Of a stretch of 14,812 nt of DNA, positions 1-10,098 are shown piece after piece (within the stretch, counting starts at the first letter, position 1; each line of letters begins with the position of its first letter). The position numbers were made by a program, and so were the translations under genes. Source of the DNA: Monoraphidium neglectum (Eukaryota; Chlorophyta; Chlorophyceae; Sphaeropleales; Selenastraceae); contig NW_014012269.1 of NCBI RefSeq assembly GCF_000611645.1, forward strand, positions 1 through 14,812, in the 5' to 3' direction. Under the pieces are notes generated by a model. That model searched no databases, was not told the origin of the DNA, and worked only from the letters and a program-made list of their open reading frames with translations.

Positions 1-65
1 CTGAGGAGGGGCTCGCCTGGGCGGAGGCGCGGCCGTCGGGCGAGCTGCACCAATTGAGGGTGTGA

Positions 66-2690
66 TTCGTGACTGGCGGGCGGGCGGCGCGGCCTTCAGG
101 GGCGGCCCGGAGCCGCAATCGCCTGGAAAAGGGCAGGCATTGCTGCCTCGGCAGCGCCCCAGGCTGGTGCCTGCAGTCGCAGCCCAAGTGCTGGAAGTGT
201 GCGAAACTCCTGCATCTTAGGCGGACAGCTTGAGTGGGCACCTTCGATCCGGTTGATCCTGTTGCTGTGGCTGGTCTGGGCTCTCCGCCGCGCCAGCCCA
301 GCTTGTTTTCTGGGCTTCTCGCAGCCGGCGCTGCGCCGCTCGCGCCGTCCCGGCGCTCCAGGCGCTCCCACCTCGGAACCCTACGCAGCTGCGCGTTTCC
401 TCTGTCAGTGACGGCGCTTCATTTTGGGGGCGGACCGCCCCAGCTCTTGCTGGCGCATGCCAACGAATGCCGTGCCCAGAACCTCATCACGCCAAGCGAG
501 GAGCCGAGCGCTTCTTGCATCCAGGCGCCCGCATCATAACGAGCGCCGTCGCGCGTCGCCCGCTGCCCCAGCATCGTCTGGGCCCGCCTGGCGCTTTTCT
601 GTCTATCCGGCTTACGCAACAGTTGGAATGAAGGACTGTTGAAATCAGGCAGGGGCCCGCCACGGCGCGGCTTCCATTCTGGCATGTTTGGCGACTCCCC
701 TGCAGCCACCGCCTTGGCAATGACCCGCGTCGGGCGCGGCTAGCACTGCTGCGCGTGTACATCGTCCACGTGCAGGGCGTGAGAAAGCGCATCAAGTGAG
801 CCGGCACTCCCAGGCCTGTTTTCGACCCCAGCGCGGCGTCGCACACATATCTCACAAGACATCTTCTCACCCGCAAGACAGCTTAATCTTTGCTGGAGCA
901 ACCCACTGCTTTGACAGCCCCCCTGCCGCCCCTGGCTGCGCTGCAGCCGCGCCGCACGCCCGCGCGTCGCATGTGGTATTTTTGAGGCGTGCGTGAGCGC
1001 GGGTGCGCATGCGCTGTGTGCGTTGGCGGGTCTCAACCCCAAGACATCAGGGGACTTTTGCCCCAGTTCTACCAAGTCGTCGAAGGTTTTTGGTCCAGGG
1101 ACTTCATGTCCCAACTCTTGTCTCGCAAATCGCGGATGGCTGCCGGCGCCAGGGTATGGGTGGCGCTTCGCCTCACAACTTGAGACTGCATATGCTGCGC
1201 ACGCGCGCCGGCGCTGCACGCGCGTATGCTGAAGGCAGCACCATCATGCAACACGCACGTCGCCCGGCACCCCACACGGCCTCCCGCGCGCCTGGCCCCT
1301 CGCCGCGCGACGTCAGGGCCACGGGGCTGCGGGGCGCGCGTGTTTTTTGGCCGCGCTGGGGTCAAACCCGCGCGGCCGCCGTTGACCCGGCGGTGGCCGA
1401 CGACGCGAGAAGCCCTGAGATGGTTTCGCAGCTTGGTGCCACGCGCCGCGCCCACATTGCACCCCATGCCGCCCTCGCCCTTTGGGGGCCGACACCTGTC
1501 CGCTCGAGGAGAGGGGTTGGGTTGGGTGTGAGGCCGCCCAAGGGGTGAGATGTGTCGCTGCTGCCGTACAAGGCGGGTTCTTGCTGGCTCAGGGCCCGAC
1601 AGGGGGCTGTGGGTGGGCGCAGACCGCGCATGCCCGCGTCCTAGTTGTGCGGCGCACCGACGGGATGGATGCGCGGGCTCGTGCAGCCGCTCCAGGCTGC
1701 TGCTTGAACGTGCATGCAAGCGCACACTTGCTTATGTGCACACAAGCACAACAAAACTTGCACACATACCAACATTCGTACCACGTGCACACACGTGGGG
1801 AGCGCCTTTCGGATACCAAGTCAACTGGGCGTGCCCTCACGGAACGCAAGGCACACCACACGTATTGCTAATAATCTACAAAGGCCGCATCATCAACGCT
1901 GAGTCAGCAGCGGGCCCATGTGTATACGCACTGTTTTTAATGCCGTCGCACCTGCCGGTCTGCCGGTCTGCCGGTCTGCACCCCTGAAGCGCATACACGC
2001 ATTCCAAGCCTTGCATGTGCCTGGGCGCTGTCTCCGCAGCACTGCCGGCCATAACTGAGCGCATGCAGGTGGCATGTGAGCTGCTGTGTCTCCTCCCGCC
2101 TCCCAGTGTCCTACAGCAGCCCATGCGCACGTCATCGCCACACAGCGACGGACGCTATTTGGAATCCATTTGTCTTCCCACCCGGCGCTGTCTGGTCAAA
2201 CAGGCGGGCAGCGCGGCGGTGACAGGCGCCCACCGTGTTGCACCACCAGAGGGGACCCTGGCGGGGTGACAGAGCACCCCCAGGGGATGGAGTGCGCCTG
2301 GTGAGAGATGACGTAACTCGCGGGCCTCAGCCAGCCCTCGGTGGATTGCGACCAGACTCATGGCCCTTTTGCATCACCTCATTCAATCTGCTGGCCTGTT
2401 GTTGCCACCGAACCCAGTCAACCCTCTCACATCACTGGTATTGCCTCTTGGACCTCGTGTCCGCCAACCACACTCTCTGGGCATGCGGCTGCCCAAAAGT
2501 AACACGAAGGCGCTTGCCGCAACGCTTTCAAACCGCACACGGTTCTGCACCCAGCCAGCCAGCAGCCATTGAGTCAGCATCGTTCGCGGCGTAGCTTGAG
2601 GATTGAGTTCCTCCCCCGTAATCATGTGACCCATTGAACCTGCTTCATGGCCCCAACAGGCTGTTTGGAATGACTCGAAGTCAGATAGTC
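66..2690. other. Long stretch without a supportable gene
   Basis: Open frames exist on both strands (the longest about 181 codons at 1003-1548 plus and 218 codons at 1069-1725 minus), but they read as arginine- and alanine-rich translations of GC-rich DNA with no recognisable domain. I could not chain short exons into a known family here, as I could for the MAPEG gene. No TGTAA occurs on either strand. The stretch holds a CA-rich patch near 1730-1800 and a short 8-base tandem repeat at 1952-1979. It may be intergenic, long UTR, or contain a lineage-specific gene that I cannot see. Confidence 0.5.
1952..1979 (+). repeat. 8-base tandem repeat, three and a half copies
   Basis: CTGCCGGT is repeated exactly at 1952-1959, 1960-1967 and 1968-1975, followed by CTGC. 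It lies in the unassigned left region. Confidence 0.95.
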
Positions 2691-2703
2691 AGGTCTCGTG
2701 CCG

Positions 2704-2708
2704 TTACA
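2704..2708 (-). promoter_or_regulatory. Candidate poly(A) signal TGTAA for the MAPEG gene
   Basis: On the minus strand this reads TGTAAC, the poly(A) element well known in Chlamydomonas and related green algae. It is the only TGTAA on that strand within about 430 bases after the MAPEG stop at 3139. If used, it gives a 3' UTR of roughly 450 bases. The element is only five bases long, so chance occurrence is possible. Confidence 0.5.
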
Positions 2709-3138
2709 GAGCCATAGCTGCCGCTGCGGCCCGACCCAGGCAACAGGCGCATAGGATGGGGCGGGTGACACGCATGGCAGCGGAATACCGCGCGGCAAAG
2801 GGCCACCCCCCAAGAATGGGCATTGGGTGTGATGGCAAGAGGGAGTGCATGTGGGCGCGGACGCTGGTGTGAAGAAAAGCCCACGGGTCTCTGCAAACAT
2901 GGGAGCTGTGTTGGCTTGGTCGTGGATTGAGGGACTGCCCGGCAGTGGGTGTGCCAAAAGATTGCATGAGGCGACACGGCTGCATCGGGCAGGCCGCAGG
3001 CAGGGGCAAGCGCCGCGATGAGGGCGCCGCGCCGTGCAAGCCGTTGCTTGCGGCAGGTCCAGCACAGGCGTCAACCAAGCTTGTCCGGTCTTCCCAACAC
3101 CATTTCATGCACGCCGTGAAACTGCAAAGCCACAGACT

Positions 3139-5027
3139 TCAGACGAGTGCCTTCTGGAAGACCTGCAGACGGAGAGGGCAGGCAAGGGGTTGGGCGTGAC
3201 GGGGGTGGGGGGGTGCGCTGGGCGGGCAGGGAATAGAGGGGCGCGCTGCGCATGCACTCCTGAGAGCCCGCGGTCTCACCGCCCATATACTGCCTGCACG
3301 CGCAGCGAAAGGCCCCCGCCTGCGGCGAATGGCGAACCCGTGATGCGGCGCGTCAGGCCGCAAACCTACAATTGTTGTCAGCCTGATCAGTATGACGTAA
3401 GCTGGGACAGTCGCGAGCAGGATGGGGGTCTTGGCGCCGATGGTCTTGCTGATGCCCTGTGGTTATACAATACACGCAGGGGCGTGAGCTTGATGAATGC
3501 AAGGTGGACAGGACGATGCACTAGACGCCAGGGGAACGGGTCTCCAGGAGGGCACCTTGCACGATCAGCCGGCAGTCAGCGTTGCGCGCATACATGTGCG
3601 CCACGCTGGCCGGCTGCTCTGCAGCCCGAGGCTGGGCGAGACGACAGCAGCTACGTCGCTGCCTCTTTGCTGGTGCTGATCCTGACACGCTGACAAGGCA
3701 TGCAGCCCGGGCCTGCCGGATGGTCCTTGTACCGCAGCCAGCCGGCGCACCGCGCGCCCCGCGTACTCGCAAGCTGTGAGTCTCACCAATCCCGCGTAAG
3801 CAAGGACGCTGTACACCACGCGTGCGATGACGTAACTGGTGAAAAACGTTGAGAGCAGCGACATCAGGGCCGTCAGGCAAACGCAGAGGCGCCGTATGCA
3901 GGGGCCGAGGCAGAGACGATGTGGACAAGTGCAAGGCAGGCCCCGTTGGGCACATGGCTGCTTGTCAGAGCGGGGCGACGCCAGAGCTCTCCCGTCCGGG
4001 ATCAAAGCAGGCGAGGCCGGCCGCCGTCGTGGCGGCGCGGGCTGGCAGGAGGAACGCGCCGCGCCTTTGCTGCTTTCGGCGCGCGGCAGGGGGGTGCAGC
4101 GCGCGCGTGCCTGCGGTGCTCACCCCCATCCCAGCATGGCGGTGTCGCCTCCAAGCAGCGTGGCCAGCCAGAAGACCCCCAGGAATGCTGGCATCCACTC
4201 TAGGGTGTTGCCCACCACCCGGTCAAACGGGCGCATGCGGGGGTCGGTGTACCTGGGACAGCAGAATGCAGGGGGGGACCGCGGGGCCACAGCGCGCGCA
4301 TGGGGTCGAAGGGGTTGGCGGCGCGCGGCAGGGCCGGCCGGCTGGCGACGGGCGTGCATCCGGGCAAGCCGCACGCGGGACGGAGGCGAGCGTGGGCGCT
4401 TGGCAGCGGCTGACGGGCGAGCGGCCGCCGTCGGCGCGGGCGCACCTGTCAAAGTGCTTCCCCTGCTTTTGGGTTTGGATTGCGATCTGCGGTCACGGGA
4501 TGGCGTGACCGCTTGTCAACACTTGCGAAGCATGTGTGGTGCACGTGCATGGGTGTACAGGCAGCTGGAGCGGCGGGATGACGTCAGGGCCTGGCTTGGC
4601 CGGCCGCTGCGGGCTCGTGCTTGTGGCTGTATGACTTCATGCCTCATAGAGTCAAAGATGCAATCGACTGCCCGGCCGCGTGCGTGTTGGCCGGCACGTG
4701 GGTGTTGGGCCCGGGGACGCCCTTCTGCGGGACGCCCTTCCCTGCCACCTCACCCTGACCCGCGAAAGCCCCTGGATGACCATTGTAACCCTGCGGCACC
4801 GCGGCGCGGAGGCATGAAGCCGCAGGGCCGGACGGGTCAGCACGTGATGTGACACAGCCCGCGATGGAGGCGGTGGCGGCAGCAGCAGCACCTGCTGGCA
4901 GGCGCTTCTGCAGCGCCCTGCCGAGCAGCTCGAGCTGGCACGCCTCATCGGGGACCCACATATACATCGTCAGGTACGACGCGGTGATCAAGCTAGCTTC
5001 CTTGAAGCGGTCGAGACTGAGCTCCAT
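3139..5027 (-). CDS. MAPEG-family integral membrane protein (glutathione transferase / eicosanoid enzyme superfamily), six exons
   Basis: Six minus-strand exons join in phase: 5027-4956, 4486-4446, 4252-4124, 3835-3787, 3456-3370 and 3162-3139 (402 bases, 133 residues plus TGA), the usual size for this family. The start ATG sits in a good eukaryotic context (GCCATGG). A first hydrophobic helix (about residues 11-28) runs into a polar QTQKQGKHFDRYTD loop, then a second helix carrying R49-x3-N53-x2-E56 (DRVVGNTLEW, 48-57). This matches the RxxxNxxE signature which, in characterised MAPEG enzymes such as leukotriene C4 synthase, lies at the glutathione site. A third helix follows with R86 and Y89 (YVIARVVYSVLAYAG), then a last helix (about 105-126). 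Glutathione use or substrate cannot be told from sequence. All junctions are GT/AG, but the exon 1 donor (GTCCCC after Trp24) is weak and rests on phase and protein continuity. The last intron (3163-3369) is stop-free and 207 bases long, so the C-terminus is less certain. The promoter should lie in the 1.1 kb shared with the serine hydrolase gene. Confidence 0.85.
4714..4740 (+). repeat. Short direct repeat in MAPEG intron 1
   Basis: GGGACGCCCTTC occurs at 4714-4725 and again at 4729-4740, separated by TGC, which makes a 15-base period. It is inside MAPEG intron 1 (4955-4487). Confidence 0.9.
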
Positions 5028-6136
5028 GGCTACCACAGTCTCTGATCGCGGCACAATCAGATCGTGAGCGGCAGTGTGAGATCAGTTTGTTGAGTCGATA
5101 CTAGTAGTGGCAATGCTCGACACGTTTGGATTCGATGCAAGGCAAGCATCGCGGTCAACAGGCAAGCGTACTGGTTACGAACTGAAAAACGGAAGTGGCC
5201 CTTGCAGCCGCGCGGACTTATGAACTGCAAACCCCCAACAAGGAAGAGGTCACCACAGATGTTGCACGTGTTCATCCATTGGGAGGCCAAGAAATGCTGG
5301 CAAATGACGTGGAATCCACCACGCGGTCACTCAGCCACGTCGCCATTAGCAACTGCCAGCTGCCAGTAACAGATTGCCCAGCCCTCACAGAAATCATGCC
5401 TCCTTGCTGTTACAACAGTTGTCAGACGCTACCTGCAGTGCTGCGGTCTCATATGAGTAGGCATGTGCGTGGGGTTTTAGTGAATGGGGGGGGGCGGCCG
5501 CCGTGCCACACACTTCAGTTCAGCGCATGCGCCTCTTCAGCCATGCAGGATACACAAACGCACAATTACTGACGCGCTGTGTGTACGTTTCCAGAGGCTC
5601 TAGTTGACAATGCCAGTGGCAACACCCGAGTCAGGTTGCCGGAGCCGGTGGTCACGGGGCTGCCTAGTCCTGCTCTGAGGAAGTGAACGAACGTGGCAGG
5701 CTAGTGTCGGGTCAACTGACGCTGCGACTATCAATTTGCAGGTGGTTGGGTCTGGTCACACTGGCATGCAAAACAGTTTGCAAACGGCACAGCCCGGCGC
5801 GCTGCGTCCCTGGTGGCGCTTCTCTTTAGTACCTCTCAGCCACCCTCCCAGGGCCAGCTGCAGTCACCGGCCACCAGCGCCAGCATCCCACAGCTAGCAG
5901 GACTGTCAAACGAATTGCTTCAGCAAGAAAGTTTCTGTTAGCTCGACCAGCACTGCGGCTCAGCCAGGCTCTCGGAGTCGGGCTCGGGCACCGTGGACAC
6001 GGGCGAGCCAAAGTGACAACTAGTAGTCAAGTCGTATCGGCGGCCTGATAACATCGTTGCCGCCCTCACTGTCTGCCGGTGTCCGTGTCCCTGCATCGAG
6101 CACGCCCAAGCACTCCACTGCCGAGGCCAAGCGCAG
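5028..6136. promoter_or_regulatory. Divergent 5' region between the MAPEG and serine hydrolase genes
   Basis: The two genes start back to back, so both promoters and 5' UTRs should lie in this 1.1 kb. I see no clear TATA box at the expected distance from either start. There is a short G-run near 5486-5495. An open frame at 5195-5572 has no family resemblance and an unbiased composition, so I leave it out. Promoter positions cannot be fixed from sequence alone. Confidence 0.5.
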
Positions 6137-6503
6137 ATGGGTGCAGTGCTGGCGCCGTTGGCTGGCGTGTCTGGTGCCCTGGTCATCCTGCTGCTTGCGG
6201 GTGTCACTTGGGCAGCCGAGGATATCTCCCCTGCACTTGCATCCGCACTCAGCCTCCCAGGCCAGGGCGCCGCGGCGGCCGTTTGGGGCGTCGACGCACG
6301 GACGGGCGCCGCTGCGCTGCTCGCCCAAGGGGCCGCGGGCGTCAGGCGCACGGGATACGCTGACAAGGTCACAGCGAGCGATGTTTTTATGGTTGCTAGC
6401 TGCGGCAAGTCCTTCACGGCATCGCTGTTTGGCGTCCTGGTGAGAGAATTTTCATGTATGCGTGCAGCATGCGGGCGTGTTTGTGCGGGCGCGCGCTGTG
6501 TGG

Positions 6504-6552
<49 letters not shown>

Positions 6553-9327
6553 CGCGCGTGTGTGTGAGTAGAGGTGTGATCGAATGTGCAAAAGGCGTGC
6601 ATGCCGACATTGCGTCTGGCAACTCAGGGTTCGGTGGGGCATGAGTGCTGATTCAATTGAGAGCGCCACCTGGTGCTTGCTGAAGCACGCCGCCCCTGGG
6701 AAGCAAGCTGCTGCTCAATGTGCATGCCCAAACGCATGCCCGCCCGTCATGCCCGCCCCAGGCCACACAGGGTAAGATCGGATGGTCGGACACCATCGGC
6801 GGTATCTTGAAGAAAGCCAAGGTCTCAACATCAGGCATGAACAAGAAGGTCCTCGCAGCCACTGTCTCGCACCTGCTCTCGCACCGCGCTGGTAAGAGTG
6901 AGCGACTGCACACCTATGCGGCTGCCAGCTTCTGTTCGGCTTCAGCTTCAGGCGCACCGTTCACATCAAACCCCAGGCTGTGCGCACAAGACGGGACCCG
7001 CGCTGAGGGCGCCCCACCCCCCCTCCTCTTATTGTGCCACGACACTCCCTCCCTTTTCAACCCCCTGCTTCACCTGGCCGATTTATATATTCAAACCGCG
7101 CCGAATAATTGGCCACGTGCGTTCCACCGTCCTTCCTCCAGGCTTTGACGAAGATGACTACGACTCAAAGCTCCCCAAATCCCTCAAAAACAAAATCACA
7201 CCCGGCACACCTGCCGCCCAGAAGCTCACCCCCCGTCAGCAGCGCGAAGCGCTGTCAGTCTGGCAGCTCAAGCGCACGCCAAGGCAGGCGATCGGCAAAT
7301 ATGCATACAGCAACGCTGGGTACGAGGTTGCGGCATGGCTTGCCGAGGTTGCGGCGGGAGAGACCGCAACTTACGAGGGGATGCTGAAGCAGTACATATT
7401 CAACCCCCTTGATTTCACAGAGGCAGGTGCGTGGGCAGCAGCGATGATGAGCATGCGACAGCTGCAAGACAGGGGGGGCTGGCAGGGGGGACGCAATCGC
7501 CCCACGGGCAGATGTGTGGCCTGGCCCCGGCCATAGTGATTGCACCAGCATCCCCATACGCGGCCCTGCAGTGTTGTGCCATGCAATGTGTGCAATGCAG
7601 GGCTCGGGTATCCGAGTGGCATGGGCTGGGTCGCAAAGGCAAAAGGGGGCTTCAGCCTACCAACTACACCGCCTGCAACGCCCTTCGGCCACGAGTGCAC
7701 CGGGGCGAGCGGCAAGATTGCAGCGCTGGTGCGCGCCATGGTCGAGGGGGGCGAGCCAGATTGTGACAGGGTGTGCGACGGGGAGTTGCGCTTCTGCGAC
7801 GATACCACCGCCACAGCCGTTGACCGCTTGTTGTGTTGCCAATGCTGGTCACGCCTGGCACTGACCCTCCATATTCCCGTCCTGCAGGAGTATGACTGGA
7901 CGGTGGCGGCGCCGGCGGAGTTTGGCAGCGGGGCGATCTATATGTCTGTGTCCTCCCTCGCACGCTGGGTCGCATGGCACATGCAGGGTGCGGGCCCGCC
8001 GAGGAGGGGAAAGGGGGGCATAACCGGGCCGTGTGGGATCGTGCGGGGTTCGCGCCATGCGTGGAACGCGGCTGCTGAGCGGCTTGCAGCGGCGTCCATT
8101 TGTTGCATGACATGGCTGAAGCCTGGACAGCCCTTGCCAGCAGCCAGGTGCCAACATTCTGCCAATTGGACCATCTTGCATTACCGCAAATGTTGCAAGT
8201 GAATTTTGCCCTCTTGCTGCCCCGCTTCACAAAGCGCAGGCCTACTGGACAAGCTCCCTGCTGACAGTCCCATCAGGTCAAAGGGTTTGCGAGGTTTCTT
8301 GCCTGGGCCGTCTCCTCTCGCATTTTATGAGTGAGGTTCGTACGTGCGCTGTCCCCGATGCGACCAGCACATGCAGCCTAAAAACGCGCTTGCCGTGCCC
8401 GCCTCGTACCTGCCGCCGCCGCCCTGAGCGCAGCCACGCAGCGTTCAAGGAGCTGCACCGTCCTTGGACTGCGCCTGGCGCAGCCGACGACGGGGATTAT
8501 GCCAAAGGCTGGGTGCGCCAGTTCACCTGCTCGCGGATGCACGCTAGAGCAGGAGCTGTGTCACGCGGCGTGTTGCCAACGCCCATGTGCACCGCAGCAA
8601 CACGCCAATTTGCACTGCAGCAACACGCCGATTTGCACTGCAGCAACATGCACCCAGCAGCACTAGGGAACGGCTGGTCGGCCGTGAAATCTCTCACGTG
8701 CACCCCCCCGCGCGTTGATGCCCTATTTCGACCTGCGGCGTGGTGACGCCTGGCAAGCCGCACCCTACCATACGCAGGCCAACGGGACCGGCACAGACGG
8801 CACCCCCTATATGAGCCACGACGGCCTTTTCGGCGGCTTTCAGGTTGGGGGAGCCGGCAGCGGGCGGGCGGGCAGGTGGGGAGGGAGGGAAGCCAAGTGA
8901 TCCCCAAAGCTGCTTACTGGCTAGCTTTGTGCACCCTTGACAGATTGAACCTCGGTGTTGTCGGAGGCCTAGATGCAGGCATCGACAGCCAACATTGCAG
9001 GCTCAATATGCTGGTTACTCACTTCCAGCTCAACTCAAGCAGGGCGCCACAGCCACGCAAGTGCCAGTGAGGTATGGCTGACCCCACTCATGTTCACGAG
9101 TAATCCGTGCAGGGCCCGCGCCCTTATTCTACCCTACCCTGCAGACTCAGATGATTGGATACATGGGCAGTGGCCCCTTCGGCGGCTTTGCGGGTGGCGT
9201 GAAGGGGTCAACGCTGGTGGCTGTTGTTGCATCTATCAACATCGAAACCCAGGAGGACAGCGGTGCCTGCGACGATGCGGTCAGCAAAGTTCTGACCACA
9301 CTGACCGAAAACCTTTCAAACAAGTGA
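6137..9327 (+). CDS. Secreted or lumenal serine hydrolase, class C beta-lactamase / penicillin-binding-protein-like family, nine exons
   Basis: My exon model is 6137-6439, 6771-6891, 7142-7426, 7601-7770, 7888-7987, 8240-8276, 8434-8512, 8778-8843 and 9145-9324, with the stop TGA at 9325-9327, giving 447 residues. All introns are GT...AG and every phase agrees. Residues 1-26 look like a signal peptide: a hydrophobic stretch (GALVILLLAGVTWA) then A-E. The three active-site motifs of the family are present: S88-C-G-K91 (nucleophile serine and lysine, followed by SFTA), Y197-S-N199, and H379-D-G381 (the KTG/HxG position). PFGHEC in exon 4 and APAEFGSGAIYMS in exon 5 resemble the PWGH and PAG..hmS blocks common in these hydrolases. 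The 37-base exon 6 supplies LLDKLPADSPI and joins exons 5 and 7 in phase. Family members hydrolyse beta-lactams, esters or peptides; the substrate here is unknown. Exon 9 may start at 9145 or 9151. The 8513-8777 boundary is the least certain, since an open stretch before 8778 looks coding but has no AG acceptor. The stop lies inside a perfect donor (GTGAGT), so another last exon is possible. Confidence 0.9.
6506..6548 (+). repeat. (GT)n microsatellite in serine hydrolase intron 1
   Basis: About 21 uninterrupted GT units, continuing as mixed GTGCGCGCGTGTGTGTG to about 6567. It lies 66 bases after the donor of intron 1 (6440-6770), in sense orientation as UG repeats in the pre-mRNA. Confidence 0.97.
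8594..8648 (+). repeat. 23-base tandem repeat in serine hydrolase intron 7
   Basis: Two copies of a 23-base unit starting GCAGCAACACGCC (8594-8616 and 8617-8639) differ at one base, and a third partial copy (8640-8648) follows. They lie in intron 7 (8513-8777). Confidence 0.9.
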
Positions 9328-10093
9328 GTGGATGCGCAGTGCCTGTGCCCGGCTGGGTTGCTGTCTGCTTGCCCTTGCGCTCGCTGTCCTGCGCGCCCGC
9401 TTGCAGTGCTGCTGCCTTGCGGCTCACGCAGCCGTTTGCATCCGCGCCAGCTCATGCATCCCCACCCTTGCTGGCAACCATAACTCGACGGTCCAGATAC
9501 TGGAACGCACGGCGGCACAAGTCGATCAGGCGGCGGCGGCATAGCCGCTGACGGGGTTGGCGGGACTGTCTGGGCAGCTGCAGACGTGGACAAAAGTCGG
9601 AGCCACGCGCGGTCCATCCTCCGTCGCAGCAGGTCGTCCTGCTTTGCTACTCGCGGCGAAGGGACGCCGCACATGCAAAATTGTCCTAAGGCCTGAACTG
9701 CCCAACGATATTGGACACACACATCCCGGCATCTTCTTGGCATGCCTCACCGCCTAAGGCAAGCGGCCGTTGCCGCGATGCCTCGCTAGAGGCATAACTT
9801 GATGCACCCCTCAACGGTGGTGCGTTGTCTGCTCAGTCAACATCCATGTGATGTTGCAGACACGCAGCAGCTGCAGGCAACTGCAGATTTGTCAAGTGGA
9901 TGATAGGCAGCAGCTTCAGTGCCTTGTGCATACCTGGCAAATGCCGCGCAACCATATTATGCTCTGATATGCTTCTGATCATGACTCCGCATGATGCAAT
10001 CTGTGCAAGTAGCATTGTGAACACTGGGAGCAGGACAGGGCCAGAGGTCATTCGCGCTGCACATATCTCCCGCCGCCTGATGCGTTTGACAAA

Positions 10094-10098
10094 TGTAA
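10094..10098 (+). promoter_or_regulatory. Candidate poly(A) signal TGTAA for the serine hydrolase gene
   Basis: TGTAAC here is the first TGTAA on the plus strand after the stop at 9325-9327, about 770 bases downstream (540 from the alternative stop at 9549-9551). No nearer copy was found on reading 9328-10093. It lies before the end of the convergent ABCG transcript. Confidence 0.45.

Noticed and set aside
1003..1725. Overlapping open frames of 181 (plus) and 218 (minus) codons
   Set aside because: Both are low-complexity, basic translations of GC-rich DNA with no recognisable motif, and each could be the shadow of the other.
2307..3835. TTACGTCAT word (minus strand) seen three times, near 2307, 3392 and 3827, like a bZIP/CRE site
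   Set aside because: Two of the three copies encode Tyr-Val-Ile in MAPEG exons, so the repetition is explained by coding; the third is probably chance.
3839..4852. 337-codon open frame on the plus strand
   Set aside because: Arginine- and glycine-rich composition with no domain; it lies antisense to MAPEG exons 1-4 and their introns, which form a coherent family protein.
5195..5572. 125-codon open frame on the plus strand between the divergent genes
   Set aside because: No domain, no signal or membrane pattern, and no coding-like third-position bias.
8594..8648. Short spaced repeat considered as a CRISPR array
   Set aside because: The copies are directly tandem without spacers and lie in an intron of a eukaryotic gene.
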